A DNA stretch of 23,301 bases from Phycisphaerales bacterium UBA7800 (GCA_002480565.1 DLCK01000007.1:1-23301), one strand, 5' to 3'; shown: positions 1 to 8,386, counted from the stretch's first letter. Numbers and translations: made by a program. Notes: a model not told the origin generated them from the letters alone.

Positions 1-37
1 TCAGCCGGTAGTGGTTCAGTTATTGCTGAGGTTTTCG

Positions 38-52
38 GTTACAATCCTCCCC
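38..52 (+). promoter_or_regulatory. Candidate -10 element for leaderless permease mRNA
   Basis: GGTTACAAT ends at position 45, with the TACAAT hexamer at 40-45 and 7 nt to the ATG at 53. This spacing would place the transcription start at or next to the start codon. No convincing -35 hexamer is seen at 16-18 nt upstream. The call rests mainly on the same arrangement before four other genes in this window. Confidence 0.35.
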
Positions 53-1936
53 ATGCAATGGTTGATCTACTGGTTCTGGCAGTTGATCCCAGCCAATCCG
101 ATTCTTATGCGAATCGTACACGGGGGATCACGACGGGTGCGACACCTTTGGGTGCGTATGGGGTACGTGGGCGTGATGGTCATGCTGGTCATGCTTGCCT
201 TGGCGTCGGGCGGGGGGATTGGGCAGGACATCTCCATGACGGCGCTTGCCAAAGCAGGGGCACATGTCTTTGCTCGCATCGCTTATGGGCAGGTGGTTCT
301 GATCTGCTTGCTCTCACCACTGTTCATGGCAGGGGCAATCTCCGCTGAACAGCAGGGTAAGACCTTTGACATCATGCTCACGACGCCGTTGTCGAATTTG
401 CAGATTGTTTTTGGTTCACTGCTTGGCCGACTGTACTTTGTGTTGGCGTTATTGATCAGTGGTTTGCCATTGTTTTCAGTGCTATTGATCTTCGGTGGCG
501 TGCCGGTGTCTGCGGTGTTTGTGAGCTTTGCGGTGGCAGGTTTATCCGCACTACTCATGGGCGCGGTGGCGGTGACGTTATCCGTCTTACGCATCGGCGG
601 ACGCAAGGCGGTCGTGGGCTTTGTCATTGGTGTGGCAGGCTATCTTGTGGCTGGTTACATGCTGGACGTGACGCTGCTGCGGAACTTCCCGATTATCCCC
701 AACGGCACGAACTATCTCACGCCGTTGCATCCGCTGTTGGTGTTAAGCAGCTACCTGGATTCCGCCAACTATCACGCGCCTTCGCCGGATGATCTGGTTG
801 GTTATTCTGAGTTTTCCAAGCTGTATTTGAGTCATCCCTTTGGCGTGTTTGCAGTGGTGACAACAATGCTCAGTGTGTCGATGCTCACGTTTTGTTCACT
901 GTGGGTTCGCATGATCGGCCAGGGGCAGAGTCAGTGGGTTTACAAGCTCAAGAAGAAACTGCGAATGGGTAAGGCAGCAGGTGAACGCCGCCGCCCACCA
1001 CGTACGGTTTGGACCAATCCCATCGCCTGGCGTGAAGCGTCAACGCGAGGCAAAGTTGCAGCAGGGATCGTCGGCAAGTGGGCGTTCGTGATCATCGGTT
1101 GGTTTGCAGGGGCATTATTGCTTTGGCTGTATCACACCAAACGCTTGCCTGCGATGACTACCACCGGTGGGACCGGCATGCCACTGCACCTTGTGTTCCG
1201 AAGCATACTGGTGACGTTACTGCTTTTGGAATTGGCGGTGATTTCACTTGTCGCTTTGTACATGAGCGCCAGTTGTGTGAGTCGTGAACGTGAAGACCGC
1301 ACATTGGATTTGATCCTCACCACGCCGGTGACACCTAAGAGTTATATCTGGGGCAAGCTCCGCGGACTGGTGAGTTTTTTGACGATGATGCTGACTGTGC
1401 CTGTGGTGACCTTGGCGATGGTCGGTGCGTATTCATGGATCGGCCAACAGCAGCAATGGCCTCTTGCGATGGTCAATTACAAAGTCGGTTCAGCCAGTGC
1501 CAGTTACCCATTGATGATTCCTGAAGCAGCGGTGTTGCTGGTCTTGATGCTCGTGCCGTTTATTGGTTTCTGTGTCATGGTGGGTATGAACTGGTCGGTT
1601 AAAAGTAAAGGTGTCCTGGGTGCGGTGATCTGGTCGGTGGGGATCTTGTCTGCGATTAGTCTGGTGCTTGGATTCTGCGGCTACAACGCAGCGGCGAGTA
1701 TTCCCGTCGTCGGCCCCATCATCAATAGTTTTAGCCCGGTGACGCACCTGCTGGTGGTCATCAATCCTTATGAGACGGTAAGCGGCATGCTCGAAACCCC
1801 CGATTCGGGGCGATGGAACCTATTCTTGGGGGCATGCATGGCAGCGGCTGGTTACAGCGTCATGGTCTATGTGCTGTTACTTAATATAGTCCGCAATTTC
1901 GACCAAACTGTGCGGCAACTCAGTGGCAATGGTTAA
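53..1936 (+). CDS. ABC-2 type transporter permease, two fused permease halves
   Basis: Integral membrane subunit of an ABC exporter; substrate unknown and no ATPase gene is visible, so the partner probably lies to the left of the window. Many hydrophobic segments run through about 627 residues. The protein looks internally duplicated: each half opens with an NPI-x-x-R motif (NPILMR near residue 15, NPIAWRE near 322) and each carries a similar cytoplasmic motif, SAEQQGKTFDIMLTTPLS near 97-114 and VSREREDRTLDLILTTPV near 409-426. A basic linker near residues 296-320 joins the halves. The ATG at 53 is chosen because TACAAT lies 7 nt upstream and no Shine-Dalgarno is present; the frame is open to the left edge and a GTG at 11 is possible, so the gene could be 5' partial. 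The family call is firm, the start is not. Confidence 0.8.
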   Translation: MQWLIYWFWQLIPANPILMRIVHGGSRRVRHLWVRMGYVGVMVMLVMLALASGGGIGQDISMTALAKAGAHVFARIAYGQVVLICLLSPLFMAGAISAEQQGKTFDIMLTTPLSNLQIVFGSLLGRLYFVLALLISGLPLFSVLLIFGGVPVSAVFVSFAVAGLSALLMGAVAVTLSVLRIGGRKAVVGFVIGVAGYLVAGYMLDVTLLRNFPIIPNGTNYLTPLHPLLVLSSYLDSANYHAPSPDDLVGYSEFSKLYLSHPFGVFAVVTTMLSVSMLTFCSLWVRMIGQGQSQWVYKLKKKLRMGKAAGERRRPPRTVWTNPIAWREASTRGKVAAGIVGKWAFVIIGWFAGALLLWLYHTKRLPAMTTTGGTGMPLHLVFRSILVTLLLLELAVISLVALYMSASCVSREREDRTLDLILTTPVTPKSYIWGKLRGLVSFLTMMLTVPVVTLAMVGAYSWIGQQQQWPLAMVNYKVGSASASYPLMIPEAAVLLVLMLVPFIGFCVMVGMNWSVKSKGVLGAVIWSVGILSAISLVLGFCGYNAAASIPVVGPIINSFSPVTHLLVVINPYETVSGMLETPDSGRWNLFLGACMAAAGYSVMVYVLLLNIVRNFDQTVRQLSGNG

Positions 1937-2064
1937 GTCAAACATGTCTGGGCGTGATTACGGCAATACAGTCGTCACAATCGATACAAACAAACCCTTG
2001 TGCAGCAAAAATTACCATTTTGACTTGCATTTGCATTGAAGAATGAAGTCTTCCACTTATGCTG

Positions 2065-2103
2065 GTATACAGTCCCATAATTGCATGGGATACAACAGGA
2101 GGG
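2065..2103 (+). promoter_or_regulatory. Bulged hairpin and orphan Shine-Dalgarno in the leader of the PEP-CTERM gene
   Basis: TCCCAT (2073-2078) and ATGGGA (2085-2090) form a 6-bp stem around AATTGC; the stem continues as GTAT (2065-2068) with ATAC (2090-2093) across an ACAG bulge. A strong AGGAGGG follows at 2097-2103, but the annotated gene starts 85 nt later. Only a 14-codon frame opening with TTG at 2115 lies near it. This may be a structured leader, or an operator. The 250-bp gap from 1937 to 2187 shows no other clear element and no convincing promoter. Confidence 0.25.
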
Positions 2104-2187
2104 AAACCCGATCTTTGGCGTCAGGGGTGATTGATCTGATCGGTTCTTGTTGCGGCTAAACACAAATGACTGGGGTAATGAGACGCC

Positions 2188-2886
2188 ATGAAAAAGCACT
2201 TAACCTATTTCGTACTCACTTTTGCGATCATGTTGGGTTTGACATTTTCGCAAGCACAAGCTGCTGTGGTCATCATTGATGACTTTGCAACCGGTGTAGA
2301 TCTCAGTTCGTTTGGAACATCGTCTGCAGTTGATGATGGCTTTTATTCCAATGTACTCGGTGGCTATCGGGATACACGGGTTTTTGCGTCATCAGGTGGT
2401 GTGAGTATCAACTACTCACCAGTGGTTGGCAATACGATTGCCTTCAATGCATTGGCTGGTTCCTCTGGTTATTATGTCTCGCATTATAACGGGATTGGTA
2501 CCAATGGCAGCTTGAATCTGGATCTGCTGGGTAGCAACACGACGGGTAATTTCACCTTGATTGTCAACGCAGCTAATGGAACGGGTACTGCTCATGTGAG
2601 TGTCGTGGATAACAATGACAATCACTTTTCAAGTATTCAAGATATCACCAATGGCTTCGCCGGCTCCCTTAATTTTAACTACTCAGACTTCCTTGGTGCA
2701 GGCGTTGATTTGACGAATATCAAATCCGTCAACCTTGGTATCTTCAGTTCAAGTGTGGCTGACGACTTCACTCTCGGCCTCTTCACTGCCACAAGCAGCG
2801 TGGTTCCCGAACCTGCATCTCTGGCTCTACTGGGTGTTGGCGGTTTGATGCTCCTGCGTCGTCGTAACCGTACCCGCGTTGCCTGA
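2188..2886 (+). CDS. Secreted PEP-CTERM sorting domain protein
   Basis: A 232-residue exported protein of unknown function. Residues 1-25 are a Sec signal peptide (MKK, hydrophobic core, cleavage likely after SQAQA). The middle is rich in Ser, Gly, Asn and Thr and predicted beta-rich, with no catalytic family recognised. The C-terminus has the complete tripartite PEP-CTERM signal: VPEP at 206-209, a hydrophobic stretch, then RRRNR. In bacteria with exosortase (EpsH/XrtA-type) this tail is cut and the protein is released or anchored at the surface, often with exopolysaccharide. No exosortase or polysaccharide gene is in the window. The start is fixed by the signal peptide; the Shine-Dalgarno is weak (GGGGT, 11 nt upstream). 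It appears monocistronic, ending at a strong terminator. Confidence 0.85.
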   Translation: MKKHLTYFVLTFAIMLGLTFSQAQAAVVIIDDFATGVDLSSFGTSSAVDDGFYSNVLGGYRDTRVFASSGGVSINYSPVVGNTIAFNALAGSSGYYVSHYNGIGTNGSLNLDLLGSNTTGNFTLIVNAANGTGTAHVSVVDNNDNHFSSIQDITNGFAGSLNFNYSDFLGAGVDLTNIKSVNLGIFSSSVADDFTLGLFTATSSVVPEPASLALLGVGGLMLLRRRNRTRVA

Positions 2887-2922
2887 TCTGTATCAAGAAG
2901 GAAACCTAAGAACAAACATCAC

Positions 2923-2956
2923 AAACACCGACCTGTCAAGGGTCGGTGTTTTTTTC
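2923..2956 (+). terminator. Rho-independent terminator of the PEP-CTERM gene
   Basis: AAACACCGACC (2923-2933) pairs perfectly with GGTCGGTGTTT (2941-2951) around a 7-nt loop and runs into an uninterrupted T tract. The hairpin begins 36 nt after the stop codon. Confidence 0.92.
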
Positions 2957-3092
2957 ATGCTTCTGGTTGGCGTTGGTTGGCCATGTGTGAATAGGCCAGT
3001 CAGGTAGTAATGACTCGGATGTATATGTCGTCATATGATCAGCAAAAAGTGTCCTGGCAGTAAGCACAGTTACAAGAACGACCCCGCAGCAA

Positions 3093-3112
3093 TTCCATCT
3101 ACTTCCATCTAC
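3093..3112. repeat. Tandem 10-bp direct repeat
   Basis: TTCCATCTAC occurs twice, head to tail and without mismatch. Two copies only, so this is probably a small replication-slippage product; no function is evident. Confidence 0.7.
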
Positions 3113-3262
3113 ATTGTCAGATACAAAACGACTGTGCGTACAGCAATCAATTCATGGTTGTATTGAGTTGCCCCACAAGAGCATGTCACAGTCAAGTCGA
3201 TTGTATGTTCCCAAACAATAGATCATTGGTCAGTTAGATGTAGCATTGAAGCACAGGAAAGT

Positions 3263-3346
3263 ATGTCTGCGACTATTGAAAAACAAGATCAACAGCTGCG
3301 AGTTTCCAGATCGCGCAACCATACACATAAACGGTGGATGTTCTAG
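3263..3346 (+). CDS. Possible 27-residue ORF or remnant of a gene's start
   Basis: ATG at 3263 is preceded by AGGAAAG at 3255-3261, although the gap to the ATG is short. The 27-codon product is polar and basic and ends KRWMF. It resembles the cytoplasmic N-terminus of a membrane protein cut off by the TAG at 3344. No relative is recognised. It may be chance, a small protein or a decayed gene; the call is weak. Confidence 0.18.
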   Translation: MSATIEKQDQQLRVSRSRNHTHKRWMF

Positions 3347-3386
3347 TTGAATCACGAAATGATACTGATGCCAATAAAATGCTTTA

Positions 3387-4313
3387 TTATCCGCGACGTT
3401 GTTGATTGGTCGCTTTGTTGAGAATCCTCTTCTCTTTTTCAGTCAGTGACTGGATGCCTGAGGCTTTGACTTTTGCCAGGATGCGATCGACTTCCGCGTC
3501 GAGTTCCTGCTGTGATTGCTCCTGGCGTTGAGCTTTCCATTGATGGGCTTTTTGGGCAAGGGTCGGTCCCCTTCTGCCTCCACCAAAGCGATCTGCAAAG
3601 TTCAATAGTCTTGGTTTACGGATCAGGAAAAATCCAAGGATCGCCCCGCCAAGGTGAGCAGCTTCGCCGCCGGCGTTGTGTCCCTGGTTGACCAACGTCA
3701 ACGCAGCAAGTCCCACCGCAAACCAGATCATTACCCGCAGTTTGATAGGGATGATGAACATGAATAACACTTGTGTGTCGGGGGCGATTTTTGCAGCAGC
3801 AACCATAATCCCAAAGAGTCCGGCGGACGCACCGATCAATGGGATAAGCCCATTGAAATTCGGCAAGACATGCAGAACCATCATCAGAACATAAAACAGA
3901 CTGCCACCAATACCGCAGAGCAGGTAGTAAGCAAGGAATCGCTTGGTGCCAAGGTATTGTTCAACCATCGGCCCAAAGAAAAACAGTCCAAGCATATTCC
4001 AGAACAGATGCCCAACACCTGCATGCAGAAATTGATACGAGATCACACGCCAGAGTTGGAAATGTTTGAAGGCTGTTTCAGCGGAGAACAAACCAAAGGC
4101 TTCAAGTGGTGGCAGGGCGTTGCCATAGTAATTCGCACGGACACCTACGAAGTTGTACAGAATCGCATCGATCACAAACACTGCAACATTGATGATGATC
4201 AGGATCGCTACCATGGACAACCAGCCTGGCGCGGGGATCAGAAAATTCCCAACCCGTTTGGAAGGCCCAAAGGGACTGCTTGCCTGTGTGTAGTCGCGGT
4301 CGTATATACCCAT
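3387..4313 (-). CDS. Rhomboid family intramembrane serine protease
   Basis: A membrane-embedded serine protease that cuts transmembrane segments; substrates unknown. The 308 residues contain a six-or-more-helix rhomboid core. Seen directly: the HAGVGHLFWNMLGL segment with H102 and N106 (the H150/N154 region of GlpG), the catalytic serine S163 in GASAG, and the catalytic histidine H220 in EAAHLGG. The catalytic set is complete, so the enzyme should be active. A soluble tail from about 235 is charged and ends in a short helix-rich segment (VDRILAKVKASG...LTEKEKRIL) also seen behind other bacterial rhomboids. AGGA lies about 10 nt before the ATG. The gene follows the NUDIX gene by 18 nt and is almost certainly co-transcribed with it. 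Confidence 0.92.
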   Translation of the reverse strand: MGIYDRDYTQASSPFGPSKRVGNFLIPAPGWLSMVAILIIINVAVFVIDAILYNFVGVRANYYGNALPPLEAFGLFSAETAFKHFQLWRVISYQFLHAGVGHLFWNMLGLFFFGPMVEQYLGTKRFLAYYLLCGIGGSLFYVLMMVLHVLPNFNGLIPLIGASAGLFGIMVAAAKIAPDTQVLFMFIIPIKLRVMIWFAVGLAALTLVNQGHNAGGEAAHLGGAILGFFLIRKPRLLNFADRFGGGRRGPTLAQKAHQWKAQRQEQSQQELDAEVDRILAKVKASGIQSLTEKEKRILNKATNQQRRG

Positions 4314-4331
4314 CTGTCAAATTCCTGTGGG

Positions 4332-4871
4332 TTATCTGCAAAACGTCTGATAATACAATAACGTCGCAATGGTCTTCCCATCAATGATCCGACCATCACG
4401 TACCATCTCCATCGCCTCATTCATAGGCAGGACTTTAACGGTGATCTTCTCGTTGGGTTCAAGTTGCTGTCCCACGGCCGTCAGATTCGTTGCAAGGTAA
4501 CAGTGCATCATCTCCGTGCAGATACCCGGCGATGCGTAAAAGCTATTGATGAGTTTAATCTCACCTGCCTGATAACCTGCTTCTTCGATGAGTTCGCGAC
4601 CTGCGGTGACATGCGGCTCTTCGGGCGGCTCAAGTGTCCCAGCAGGTAACTCCCAAAGCGGTACGTCTTCAATCGGTCGCTCGTTTTGGATCATCACCAC
4701 ATGATCCTCATCGATCATCGGTAAAATCACCGCAGCGCCCGGATGAAGCACCATATCCTTGCGATGTGTCCCGCTATTTGCATTGCGGTTTGGCAGGTCC
4801 ATACTGACCACATCAAAGCGTTTACCCGTGAAGACCTTCTGTCCCATTTGTTCGATTTTGCGCTGTGTCAT
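4332..4871 (-). CDS. NUDIX hydrolase, ADP-ribose pyrophosphatase type
   Basis: Hydrolyses a nucleoside diphosphate linked to another group, most likely ADP-ribose to AMP and ribose 5-phosphate. The 179-residue cytosolic protein carries a textbook Nudix box, G78-x5-E84-x7-R92-E93-L-I-E96-E97-x-G99-Y, which binds the catalytic metal. The preceding segment (residues 61-77, ERPIEDVPLWELPAG) is the form common in ADP-ribose or sugar-nucleotide pyrophosphatases. The exact substrate cannot be fixed from sequence. It is the first gene of a two-gene operon with the rhomboid gene. There is no Shine-Dalgarno, but TACAAT lies 8 nt before the ATG, which suggests a leaderless transcript. Confidence 0.9.
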   Translation of the reverse strand: MTQRKIEQMGQKVFTGKRFDVVSMDLPNRNANSGTHRKDMVLHPGAAVILPMIDEDHVVMIQNERPIEDVPLWELPAGTLEPPEEPHVTAGRELIEEAGYQAGEIKLINSFYASPGICTEMMHCYLATNLTAVGQQLEPNEKITVKVLPMNEAMEMVRDGRIIDGKTIATLLYYQTFCR

Positions 4872-4887
4872 GTCGGATCATTGTAAG
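4872..4887 (-). promoter_or_regulatory. Candidate -10 element for leaderless NUDIX-rhomboid mRNA
   Basis: On the minus strand, CTTACAAT is followed by GATCCGAC and then the ATG at 4871; the TACAAT hexamer is 4885 to 4880. The 8-nt spacing puts the likely transcription start on the start codon. No good -35 is seen. Confidence 0.4.
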
Positions 4888-5016
4888 TCATAATCGCCAA
4901 AGTCGCTTGTGCATGGTCGCTACGGCGAAATTACCTTCCGCGCAAGATCGTTATGGCGTTGCATTTTTGAGCGGTTACCATTGACAGACTTATCCATACT
5001 ACGCAAGGTGTCTGTC

Positions 5017-7419
5017 ATGATTGATCTTTCTCATACCGGTCCCTGGGACGCTAAATGGGTCTGGTGCCCCGGCCGTCAGGTTGCCCCGTTTCAACGCTGC
5101 TTTTTCCGACTGGATTTCACGTTAGAGCAAGCTGGCTATCTCAAACTGCATCTCTCAGCGGACAGTCGATACAAGCTCTACATCAATGGCCAACTCCTGG
5201 GCGTCGGACCTGCAGCAGGGGACTTTTTCAATTATCACTATGACAGCTTCGGCTTTGAGCAGAAGATCAAACTCAACCCTCGTAAGTATCAATTGGTCGT
5301 CGAGGTGTTGAGCTTTGGCAAGAACGGTCCGATCAACGAGATGCATGCCAGAGGCGCACTGATGGTGCATGGGGCGGTACTCGATGACAATGAAAATGTC
5401 CTTGTGCCGGTTTCCACCAAGGATGGTGATCAAAGCCAATGGCGTGTTCTGGAAGACCCGACCTTTGGCACTCAGGAACGGGGTGGTGTCACGGCCGACA
5501 CCGATAAGCCGTTTCGTTTTTACTGGGCCTTGGGTTACACCGAAGCGATTGATCTGACGAAGATGGCTGAGGACCCGTTGACCTTGCCGATGGATGATCT
5601 TCGTTGGCAGCTAACGCAGTACGTGTGTCCTGTGTACCGACGCAGTGATCCGGTCAATGATTATCCGGCGCCCTGGCTATTGGTTCCAAGTGTCATCCCC
5701 CAACCTGAACTTGGCCAGCAGATGTTCCTGCAGGTTGTTCGACACAGTGACAACGCTACACGCAGTGACTGGGAAGGTCTCATCTTTGAAGGCAAGCCCG
5801 TCACCGTCCCTGCCAACACATCGCTTCGCGTGATTTTTGATCAAGGTCAACTCACCACTGCCTACCCGCAGATCAGTTTTACCGATGGCAAAGACGCAAG
5901 CATCCGCATGGTCTACGCCGAAGCATTCAGCAAGGATTGGCAGAAAACCATCCGCGATCAGGCAGAGGGACAATTCGTCGAAGGTCACAGTGACGTCGTC
6001 ATTGCCGGTGGCAAGACCGCGTTCTACTCGCCGATGCGTTGGCAGACTTTCCGCTATGTCGAACTCTATATCGATACTCAAGATCAGCCACTGACCATCA
6101 AGCAGTTCGACTCATTGTTCCATGCCTACCCATTGGTACGCCAGGCACAATTTGCATCCGACAATGAACTATCCAACCAACTATGGGATTTGAGTTGGCA
6201 TACATTGCGCCTCTGCTGTCAGGATCACTTCACCGACTGCCCGTACTACGAACAGCTCCAGTATGTCGGCGACTCGCTGATTCAGGCGTTGGTCGCATTT
6301 AATGTCGGGGGTGACACCCTGCTTTGGCGTCGCCTGCTCACCGACATGGATCATTCCCGCCAACACTTCGGCTTGACGATGAGTCGCTACCCATCTCATC
6401 ACCCGCAAATGATCCCGACGTTCAGCCTGATCTGGATTCGCGCGGTGCAGCTTTACGACCAACATGTCGGCGAAACCCAACTGGTCAAAGAACTCTACAA
6501 CGGTATGGGGCAAGTCATCCAATGGTTCATGAAGCGTATGAACGATGATGGGTTGTTTGCATCATTGGAATGGTGGCAGTTTGTCGATTGGGTTCCATTC
6601 TGGAAAAAGGGTGGCGGTTCACATCAAGTGCAACGTGAAGGTGATCCGACGATCTACCCAAGCACGATTGTGAACATGCAGTTGCTCGACGCATTGGATG
6701 CGATGGTGCAGATGGGAGCGATAGCAGGTGTCGATGAATATGTGATTCAGGACTATCGCCAAAAAGCAGATGCCTTAAAAGCGTCCATCCGTAAGCACAC
6801 TTGGTCTGATGATCGCAGCCTTTTTGCAGACAGCCCCAATCTGGATCAGTTCTCTGAACATGCCAACCTGCTTGCGGTTTTGACAGGTATCGCTGATGAA
6901 TCCCAACAACAACTCATCAGCGAGAATCTGTTTAACCAGACCGACGAACAATTCGCTCAATGCACCATGTATTTCCAGTTCTACTTCGCCCGCGCGATGA
7001 GTCAACTTGGATTGACGGATCGCGTTTGGGAGCGCTTGGACGAATGGCAGGGCTTTATCGATGTGAACCTCACGACCTTGCCTGAACGCCCGGATCATCC
7101 AGATAAACAGGCAAGAAGTGACTGCCATGCCTGGAGTGCCTGGCCGGCGCATTGGTATGTGAGCAGTGTCCTTGGCGTGCATCCTGCGGAGCGTGGATAT
7201 GCGACTATTGGGATCAAGCCCCAACTCGGGCGCCAGAATCAGGCTCAGGGGATCGTCCCGACTCCGCATGGCCCGGTGACTGTGCAGATGGTCAAAAAGG
7301 ATGGCACGTTCATGTTCGCAGCCGACACGCCAGCGGATGTCCCTTGCGTCATCACGTTACCCGATGGCGCCATCACCGAACATGCTGGCGGACTGGTCAA
7401 GCTCCAATGCCAATGTTGA
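5017..7419 (+). CDS. Alpha-L-rhamnosidase-like glycoside hydrolase (GH78)
   Basis: Probably removes terminal alpha-L-rhamnose from glycosides or polysaccharides by inversion. The 800-residue protein has N-terminal beta-sandwich regions (about 1-370), including a carbohydrate-binding-like stretch (LSADSRYKLYINGQLLG, 46-62), then an (alpha/alpha)6 barrel. The GH78 signature DCPYYEQLQYVGD spans 407-419, with E412 the likely acid/base. The conserved HAWSAWP block starts at H704 and leads into a C-terminal beta-sandwich. No signal peptide, so it is probably cytosolic and acts on imported oligosaccharides. The frame extends 36 codons upstream, but AAGGTG six nt before the ATG at 5017 and the start of homology-like sequence favour this start. 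It is divergent from the NUDIX operon and stands apart from the sugar cluster at 15.7-22.9 kb. Confidence 0.88.
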   Translation: MIDLSHTGPWDAKWVWCPGRQVAPFQRCFFRLDFTLEQAGYLKLHLSADSRYKLYINGQLLGVGPAAGDFFNYHYDSFGFEQKIKLNPRKYQLVVEVLSFGKNGPINEMHARGALMVHGAVLDDNENVLVPVSTKDGDQSQWRVLEDPTFGTQERGGVTADTDKPFRFYWALGYTEAIDLTKMAEDPLTLPMDDLRWQLTQYVCPVYRRSDPVNDYPAPWLLVPSVIPQPELGQQMFLQVVRHSDNATRSDWEGLIFEGKPVTVPANTSLRVIFDQGQLTTAYPQISFTDGKDASIRMVYAEAFSKDWQKTIRDQAEGQFVEGHSDVVIAGGKTAFYSPMRWQTFRYVELYIDTQDQPLTIKQFDSLFHAYPLVRQAQFASDNELSNQLWDLSWHTLRLCCQDHFTDCPYYEQLQYVGDSLIQALVAFNVGGDTLLWRRLLTDMDHSRQHFGLTMSRYPSHHPQMIPTFSLIWIRAVQLYDQHVGETQLVKELYNGMGQVIQWFMKRMNDDGLFASLEWWQFVDWVPFWKKGGGSHQVQREGDPTIYPSTIVNMQLLDALDAMVQMGAIAGVDEYVIQDYRQKADALKASIRKHTWSDDRSLFADSPNLDQFSEHANLLAVLTGIADESQQQLISENLFNQTDEQFAQCTMYFQFYFARAMSQLGLTDRVWERLDEWQGFIDVNLTTLPERPDHPDKQARSDCHAWSAWPAHWYVSSVLGVHPAERGYATIGIKPQLGRQNQAQGIVPTPHGPVTVQMVKKDGTFMFAADTPADVPCVITLPDGAITEHAGGLVKLQCQC

Positions 7420-7450
7420 TCTGACACCTTTCGCCGTGATGTCGCGGATT

Positions 7451-7487
7451 GCGTTACAATGACTTACTGTTTCGTCATTGCAGGAAT
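7451..7487 (+). promoter_or_regulatory. Candidate promoter -10 and Shine-Dalgarno of purU
   Basis: CGTTACAAT with TACAAT at 7455-7460 lies 35 nt before the purU ATG, and AGGA follows at 7482-7485. This gives an ordinary leadered mRNA of about 28 nt. It uses the same -10 word as the leaderless genes, which suggests one sigma factor serving both types. No clear -35. Confidence 0.35.
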
Positions 7488-7495
7488 CCAATATC

Positions 7496-8386
7496 ATGGC
7501 AAAGATCAAAGCCGTCGTCAGTGTCATCGGGCAGGACCAAAAAGGTGTCGTTGCGCGCTTTGCGACCTTCCTGGCTGAACAAGGCATCAACATCGAAGAC
7601 ATCGAACAACAGGTCGTACACGGCAGGTTCATCATGGACATGCTTGTAGACCTTGCTGAAATGTCGGTCACCCTTGATGAACTCATCACCGGCTTGCTGG
7701 AACTGGGGCAGCAAATCCAAATGCAGGTGCGCGTTGCCTTGCACGATCAGCGTCGACAAAAAAATGTCGCATTGCTCGTCAGTAAAGAACCCCACTGTCT
7801 TGAACAACTGCTCCGAGATAATGAAGCAGGTAAGCTCCGGGGTAATATCACCTGCGTGCTGAGTAACCATCCGGATCTCAAACCCTTGGCAGATGCAGCA
7901 GGGCTGACCTTTGAACACATGCTCTCCACCGACAAGCCCGCTCATATGCAATGGCTACTTGAACGTCTGAATCACTACAACACGGATGTGGCAGTACTCG
8001 CTCGGTATATGCAGGTCATTACACCCAATGTCCTGGAAGCCTACAAGCATCGGATTATCAATATCCACCCGTCATTATTGCCTTATTTCCCCGGTGCAAA
8101 GCCGTATCATCAGGCATGGGAGTCAGGCGTTCGTGTGACCGGCTGTACTGCGCACCTGATTACCGAGCAGTTGGATCAGGGCCCCATCATTCTCCAGGAT
8201 GTCTTTCACATCAACGTCGGCAAAGACACTTCGGATGATGTGAAACTCAAAGGGCAACAACTTGAAGGTCGCGTCCTCTCCGATGCCGTGCAAATGTATC
8301 TTGATGAAAAACTGGTGGTCATTGATGAGAAGGTCGTCTTCCGCCCGGGCCTAAGTACCTTCCTGGATCACGATGACAAAGACTAA
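7496..8386 (+). CDS. purU: Formyltetrahydrofolate deformylase
   Basis: Hydrolyses 10-formyltetrahydrofolate to formate and tetrahydrofolate, balancing one-carbon pools. The 296 residues match the usual PurU layout: an ACT regulatory domain at about 5-85 (VVSVIGQDQKGVVARF) and a formyltransferase-fold catalytic domain at about 88-290. The catalytic trio of the formyltransferase family is present: N189 and H191 in NIHPSLLP and D227 in EQLDQGP. The segment LARYMQVITPNVL (168-180) is typical of PurU rather than PurN. ATG at 7496 is chosen over the ATG at 7478 because AGGA precedes it and the ACT domain begins at once. A membrane-protein gene follows 3 nt after the stop. Confidence 0.93.
   Translation: MAKIKAVVSVIGQDQKGVVARFATFLAEQGINIEDIEQQVVHGRFIMDMLVDLAEMSVTLDELITGLLELGQQIQMQVRVALHDQRRQKNVALLVSKEPHCLEQLLRDNEAGKLRGNITCVLSNHPDLKPLADAAGLTFEHMLSTDKPAHMQWLLERLNHYNTDVAVLARYMQVITPNVLEAYKHRIINIHPSLLPYFPGAKPYHQAWESGVRVTGCTAHLITEQLDQGPIILQDVFHINVGKDTSDDVKLKGQQLEGRVLSDAVQMYLDEKLVVIDEKVVFRPGLSTFLDHDDKD

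Larger units (their letters stand above)
2957..3386. other. Gene-poor intergenic region
   Basis: About 430 bp between the terminator of the PEP-CTERM gene and the 3' end of the rhomboid gene. No ORF above about 30 codons looks coding. It holds a tandem 10-bp repeat (3093-3112) and one small plus-strand ORF with a ribosome-binding site (3263-3346). A weak A/T hairpin (AATAAA-ATGC-TTTATT) lies just after the rhomboid stop and could help end that transcript. No tRNA-like fold was recognised. It may be a decayed gene region, but nothing identifiable remains. Confidence 0.5.

Noticed and set aside
3771..4361. Long plus-strand frame opposite the rhomboid gene (196 codons)
   Set aside because: It is antisense to a gene with intact catalytic motifs and its product has no recognisable domain; it is a shadow frame.
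4981..5010. TTGACA hexamer before the GH78 gene as a -35 box
   Set aside because: No acceptable -10 hexamer lies 16-18 bp downstream, and a start there would cut into the AAGGTG ribosome-binding site.
4909..5016. Upstream extension of the GH78 gene
   Set aside because: The 36 extra residues are Arg-rich and unlike a signal peptide or GH78 domain; AAGGTG supports the ATG at 5017.
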